A stretch of DNA of 64,000 nucleotides from assembly GCA_032690845.1 (NCBI GenBank), contig CM064427.1, positions 18,425,501 through 18,489,500 on the forward strand. The letters run 5' to 3'. Shown here piece by piece: positions 59,312 to 64,000 of this stretch; position 1 is the first letter of the stretch; each line of letters starts with the position of its first letter. A program made the translations under genes and the position numbers. The DNA is from Eleusine coracana subsp. coracana (taxonomy: Eukaryota > Streptophyta > Magnoliopsida > Poales > Poaceae). The notes beneath the pieces were generated by a model. The model ran no database searches and was not told the DNA's origin. It saw nothing but the letters and a program-made list of their open reading frames with translations.

Positions 59312-62295
59312 CTACGGGTTGAGATTATTCAATGCCTCCAAAAGAATTGGCTTGAATCTCTTGCAGTCCAATTTCACATTCTGCTTGTCCATGAAGGTCT
59401 GCCTGATGAAGTCAAAGCCACGCTTGTGGAAGGAAATAGGGTTCTTGAAGATCTCATGGTCCCTTGGGTATTGATCTGTAAGGCTGCTCTCGTCGATGCT
59501 GATGCTGTATTGCTTGTACCGCAGACCCATGAGCTCAGAAGGGTTGCCGAAATCGGTGCGGGATACCCATTCTAGTCCGCCCCATGGCACTATCTGAATC
59601 AAGGTGGCATTCTGTGGCAAGAACACGCAGTTTGTGAGCCCAGCCCCATGGACTCCCATCATCACATCAACGGAGTTAACCACTCTGGCAAACCTAGAGA
59701 TATCTGAGCTCACGTTAGCCTCATCAATCACCACCTCAAAGCCAAGCTCTTCAGCCATGGCAATGATCTCATCAAGGTTGAGGAACATTCTTGTACGGTG
59801 CCTTTTGATGATGAGCAATCTGGGCTTCACCTTAGGGTACTCTCCGAGCGCGGTTACGGTATCCTTGCCCAGTGAATAAGCTCCGCGCATGAATCTGTTG
59901 AAATCAACCATAGATAAGTGTTGTGGGGCCTTGGACGAATCAATTGTGAACTCCATGTAAGCATGTAGGCCGACGATGACACGCTTGAAGCAATGCACCT
60001 GGTCATCCTTGCTGAAATCAATCACAGGGTAGTTGGATAGCTTCTGGAGCACAGTATGATACTTGATCGTCCACCACAGTGCCATGTCTGTTATGAGGAA
60101 CTGAACTTCTCCATTAAACTCGCTCGCAGTCGTGAAAAGGGGGACCATCACATCAGTAAAGTCATGGAACAGGTTTCCTGTGTACCCTGTCAATGAGAAG
60201 ATCACAGCAGGCACATCGTGGTATTTGGTGCACTCAGGGGCCACTTTGCTTGATTTCACTGTCAGCTCAGTAATATGGCTGAGGCAGAACTCATCCCCTT
60301 TCCGAGGGTATGGCTTAATTTTCCACAGTTCATCTCTCTGCGAACCGGCAGGTTCCGTATACAAGATGGAAGTGGCCTTGGGATGAACAATAACATTGCC
60401 ACGCATATCACACACATTTGCTCTAAAATTTGAGAAATCGCACAGGGGCTTGCTCCCCTGCTGTACATTGGTCGCATCTGTCAAGTGGAAGGTAGTACAT
60501 CAGCAGCATGCAAATGTTCAACGACAAGGGAAGGCAGAGACAGCTGTACTAGCTAAAGTAAGACAGGAACAATTGTATAACGAGGCATCAATAATCACAG
60601 TCTAATTGGTCAGATATTAAAAACGTAGGGCTCCAATATCATTCAAAAGAAAAGGAAATAACGGAAAACAGGTTGGAGAAGACCTCTGATAGACAAGTTA
60701 TTAACAATGCAAAACCGCTGTAAAATTAATACTATGCTGCAATAATTGGACGTAAGGAACAAAAGAATCCATTCGAAAAGGAATAATCCTACACCCTTCC
60801 TTATACAATATATATTCATTTATTTGGAGAGTCGACATTTCAAAATATTTTTCTATTGTTACCTTTATTATTGTAGAAGTAGTGTCAAAGTGGTTTACTG
60901 AAACATTACTAGTATATGACAGGATGATAGTATGAACATCAGGCTAACTGGTTAGTTTTAGAAATTAGAAGTGTCTGTTGGTCTGCATGGAATTGGACCA
61001 GACCGCGTTGTAGCAGGTACCGCTTCTTAAATTGGAGTATTTGGTTGTACCACTCACTGTCTGTGTTCTTGCACATGGATGCATGCAATAAAACAAAGCT
61101 CTTTAATGGAAGAACAACCCGGAATCGAATGATTCGTAGAAGCATAAATGAACCGGAGTACTACAGGATCGGATGGCGTGGCGTGGGTGGGTACACATAC
61201 CGTCTTGCTTGGTGGCAGTTTCGGTGTCGTCGGCGTCGTGGATCGTATAATTTGAAACGGTTGGGAGCGTGACTTTATGCTGCTGCGGCTCCTTGTGCGC
61301 GTGCTCCTTCGCCGTACCTTTCCTCTCCCCGTCGCCTCCGCTCCCTGACGTTCCATCCGACGCAGAGATGAATCAATCGATCGAAAGAGAGAGGAAACGA
61401 ACAAGAATAGAAGCTCAATTGCTCGGCCGTCAAGTGTCAAATCATGAGTGGAACCCATGAAAACCGACGGCTGCAGCAACGAACCAAATCGGCTGCGAAG
61501 AATTGTTGAGGGTGTGCGAAAGGACAAAGGGAAAAGATGAGCCGCTCGAACTGCGACGCCTCACCTGCTGTCGCCTCCTCGCCCTCGGATTTGCTGCCGT
61601 CCTTGGTCAGCTCTGTCATTCCACTGGTCGGGTCCGGCTCGCTCAGCACCCGGCTTTCTTCCTCCTCGCCTTTGGTACCTGAAGCAGAGGTCAAAAGCAG
61701 CCGTATCATGTATACCAAGCTTTACTGCTACTCCAACTAGTACAAAATTGAGCTAGAAAAGCTGGTGCTGGGAGAGAAGGAAGAGAGATCGATTGATGAC
61801 CTTTTGGTTTCACATCGTCGTCGTCGTCGACCACCCTGGGATCGCCACCTGAATTAAACAAGAAAAAACGTACATCCCAAGTTTATTTTCCGGCAAATCC
61901 GTTGAAGTGCTGGGAACTAATAAGCGGAGTGAGGATATTACTGAGAGGGTCGGTGGAGGTCTTCTGGGAGGTGGCCGGCGGCGAGTTGACCTTCTGCTTG
62001 ATGAGGATGGACGTAGGCGCCTGGTCCACCGGCAGCTTGCCGTTCACTGCGCAGCACCGCAAGAAGACGAGTTAGACGAACAAGCCCAGGTGATGGCAAG
62101 AACCAAATTGGCCAAGAAGGAGGCGAATTTGGCGGTTGGTTACTACTCACTGTTGAAGAGGATGGCGTCGGGCCTGGAGACGAGGACGAAGGTGAGGGAG
62201 ACGAGGAAGAAGCCGACGACGATGACCAGCAGCCGGAACCGCCGCGTCTCCTGCCGGAGCCCACGACCCAGCTTCGGTCGCTCCCCGGACTTCAT
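59312..62295 (-). CDS. GT61 glycosyltransferase with long multi-exon stem
   Basis: Six exons read on the minus strand: 62295-62151, 62046-61942, 61848-61801, 61678-61565, 61344-61201 and 60477-59312, giving 573 residues in one frame with GT-AG borders and every intron in phase 1. Type II Golgi layout: basic N-terminus, membrane helix at residues 22-39 (LLVIVVGFFLVSLTFVLV), a long acidic stem (about 40-190) rich in Asp, Glu, Lys, Thr and Ser, then the GT61 domain with GNLFHDFTDVMVPLF at 287-301 and GVHGAGLTN at 460-468. Such proteins decorate xylan with arabinose or xylose in grasses; the exact sugar is not readable. Codon use is moderate in GC, in contrast to the GC-rich paralogue at 40-42 kb. 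The 61344 acceptor has a weak pyrimidine tract, so that border is the least certain. Confidence 0.88.
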
Positions 62296-64000
62296 CCTCC
62301 GCTTCTTCTTGCTTGCTTCTCGGAACGAAACCCAAGGATGTGACGGACCGGGACCGATGCTCGCGTGCAGGCAGCCAAGAAGAAACCGAGGAAGGCACAC
62401 ACAAGGAAGCAAAAAGACGACGCAGTCAGGCAAGGGCTTGGCCTCTCTTTTGATCTGCTGAGCAGTGGGGAGCGGGTGTGCTGCTTTGCTGTGCTTTGTG
62501 CAGAGTGAGGAAGGAGCCGTCTGGCGGCTGGCTACTCACTCGGGCGCTGTGCTGCTGCGGTAGCTGGGCTGGCAGGCAGGCTAGTAGCTTGCGTCTGCGA
62601 CTCTGCTTTCTTGGTCTTCGATTCCTCCTCTGCTCTATTATTATGGACTTTTTGTTTAATTAATTGATTATAATCCCTTCCTCTTGCACCGTTGGACGAG
62701 GTCCTGATCGGCCCTGGGATCCGCTCCATCGAATCGACCGGGAACACGCTATAGGACAACGGATAGGTCACAACAAGAAATTGTGGTGATTTAACAAAGG
62801 ATAGCGCTTGATGTGCCAAGCAAAAATGAAAAATGGTGACAATTGGTTGTTTCTTTCTTTCTTTTTTGCCAGGAGGTGGCAATTGATAATACCCGGTACG
62901 AATGTATACTAGTACAGTAAACATTTTATTAGAAAGAACAGGGAAGTACAATAGACATATAATCGGACAACAGTGACTGGGGTCCAACTGCCTTCCGTAC
63001 CAGAATTATCTACTGGGATCTAACAGTGATTAGCAGTTCGCTTGGAGGCTTTCAATAAGAAACCTACTGAAAAACTTCTGGCCAGAGTAATTTAATTTGG
63101 TACTACAAACGCCCATGTCAATTTAAAATTCAACAAAAGATTAAAAAAAAGAGAGAAAGAAACAGTACCATGGATGGCCATTGATCACGATGGTTCACGA
63201 CACCCTCGCCTGTCTGTCACTCCTTCCAGGAGAAATAGCAAATGCTAGTAGATCCACTCATCTCTGAATGGCCATCCACAGCAAGGCACACAAAGGAGTG
63301 TGTAGAGGTGCTGGGAGAGAAGATAGGAACAGCGAAAGCGTTGCTCAAGTAAGAAAGGAAAATATTTGGGCATCTGTCCCATTACACATGTTATTGACGT
63401 ATTATTGTATTTTGTATACAATTGTTTGGTGAACTATTTGTAACACTTTACATAATGAAAAAAATACGTACTTAACCTTTTCCTTTGCATGAGAAACATG
63501 ACGATTCTATTGGGGGTTGCTCAATACCACATTGCGATTTCCAATTAGAGCTTTTTAAAAGATGTGACGCGTGGCTTAAAACCTATGAGTGGTCCATCTG
63601 TTTAGTCTGGAGTGGTTCAAAGGTTGGTGGATTAATTTGGACTGACCTACCATTCCAAGGAGAAAAGCTGAACAAGCCACCAGAATTGGTATTCACTTTG
63701 TTCTCATTCTACTTGCTTGTTTTGTTTTGAAGGGTTAGACAGGTGATTTTCTTTATTCAGACTGGCTAGCTAGGTATGTCGAAGTGGTGATAGAAATGGT
63801 TAGACAAGTGAATTTTCCGTGTAGTGGTTACACGGGTTCTGGAACCATATTTGTATATCTCTACCCGTTGTAGTTCTCGCATTTCGACTTTCTAGAGTTA
63901 CCTTTCTGCCTGTTACAGTATTGACATCCGGTGTTGATGACGTGACGGTGGTTTCCCCAATAGTTGTGTGAAACCGAACTAGAAGCCAGTCCTTCCAACC
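62296..64000. other. Upstream region of the second GT61 gene and beyond
   Basis: The first 200-300 bases should hold the 5' leader and promoter of the minus-strand gene. No clear TATA box was identified, though TTATAAT lies near 62670 on the minus strand. No further gene is recognised to the window end. Confidence 0.35.

Overview
The window is a piece of a grass (Poaceae) nuclear genome. The evidence is plant genes with GT-AG introns, both very GC-rich and moderate-GC coding sequences, grass-type MITEs (Stowaway ends CTCCCTCCG, Tourist-like ends with TAA/TTA duplications) and a Sirevirus-type Copia retrotransposon. The sequence alone does not fix the species.

Four genes look intact. (1) 1772-2656 (-): a GeBP-like (DUF573) transcription factor. 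(2) 34173-34595 (-): a small RING-H2 protein, probably an E3 ubiquitin ligase. (3) 40480-42381 (+): a three-exon GT61 glycosyltransferase. (4) 59312-62295 (-): a six-exon GT61 glycosyltransferase. The two GT61 genes are convergent paralogues of the xylan arabinosyl/xylosyltransferase type and are separated by about 17 kb that is mostly retrotransposon. Both reconstructions stay in frame across every intron (489 and 573 aa), and all introns are phase 1.

Two broken WAT1/MtN21-type (UMAMIT/EamA) transporter copies lie at 12.1-13.4 kb and 17.1-25.6 kb. The first is an exon-1 remnant split by a Mutator-like element with a 9-bp target duplication. The second keeps six exons but has no exon 1, has a +1 frameshift, and has a 6-kb intron packed with transposon debris.

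The rest is a layered transposon landscape. From left to right: a CACTA-type end (1-803); a CACTA-like element (5.2-6.2 kb); Tourist and nested Stowaway MITEs; a Helitron 3' end (8.57 kb); a Pack-MULE-like element (9.6-11.5 kb); tandem duplications (13.4-14.6 kb and 16.4 kb); a solo LTR inside the transporter intron (23.7-24.2 kb, duplication GTCTC); a non-autonomous LTR element (26.4-31.2 kb) whose right LTR holds a Sirevirus solo LTR (29.0-30.9 kb, duplication GCTTA); a dead LINE (31.9-34.0 kb); and a full-length but dead Sirevirus (45.3-56.0 kb) inserted into an older solo LTR of its own family (44.2-56.7 kb). The Sirevirus LTRs carry arrays of a 15-nt CpG-containing palindrome.

I found no prokaryote-like system, CRISPR array, tRNA or rRNA gene. 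The most useful observations are the nested insertions, which can be ordered in time, and the block of symmetric phase-1 exons encoding the stem of the second GT61 protein.
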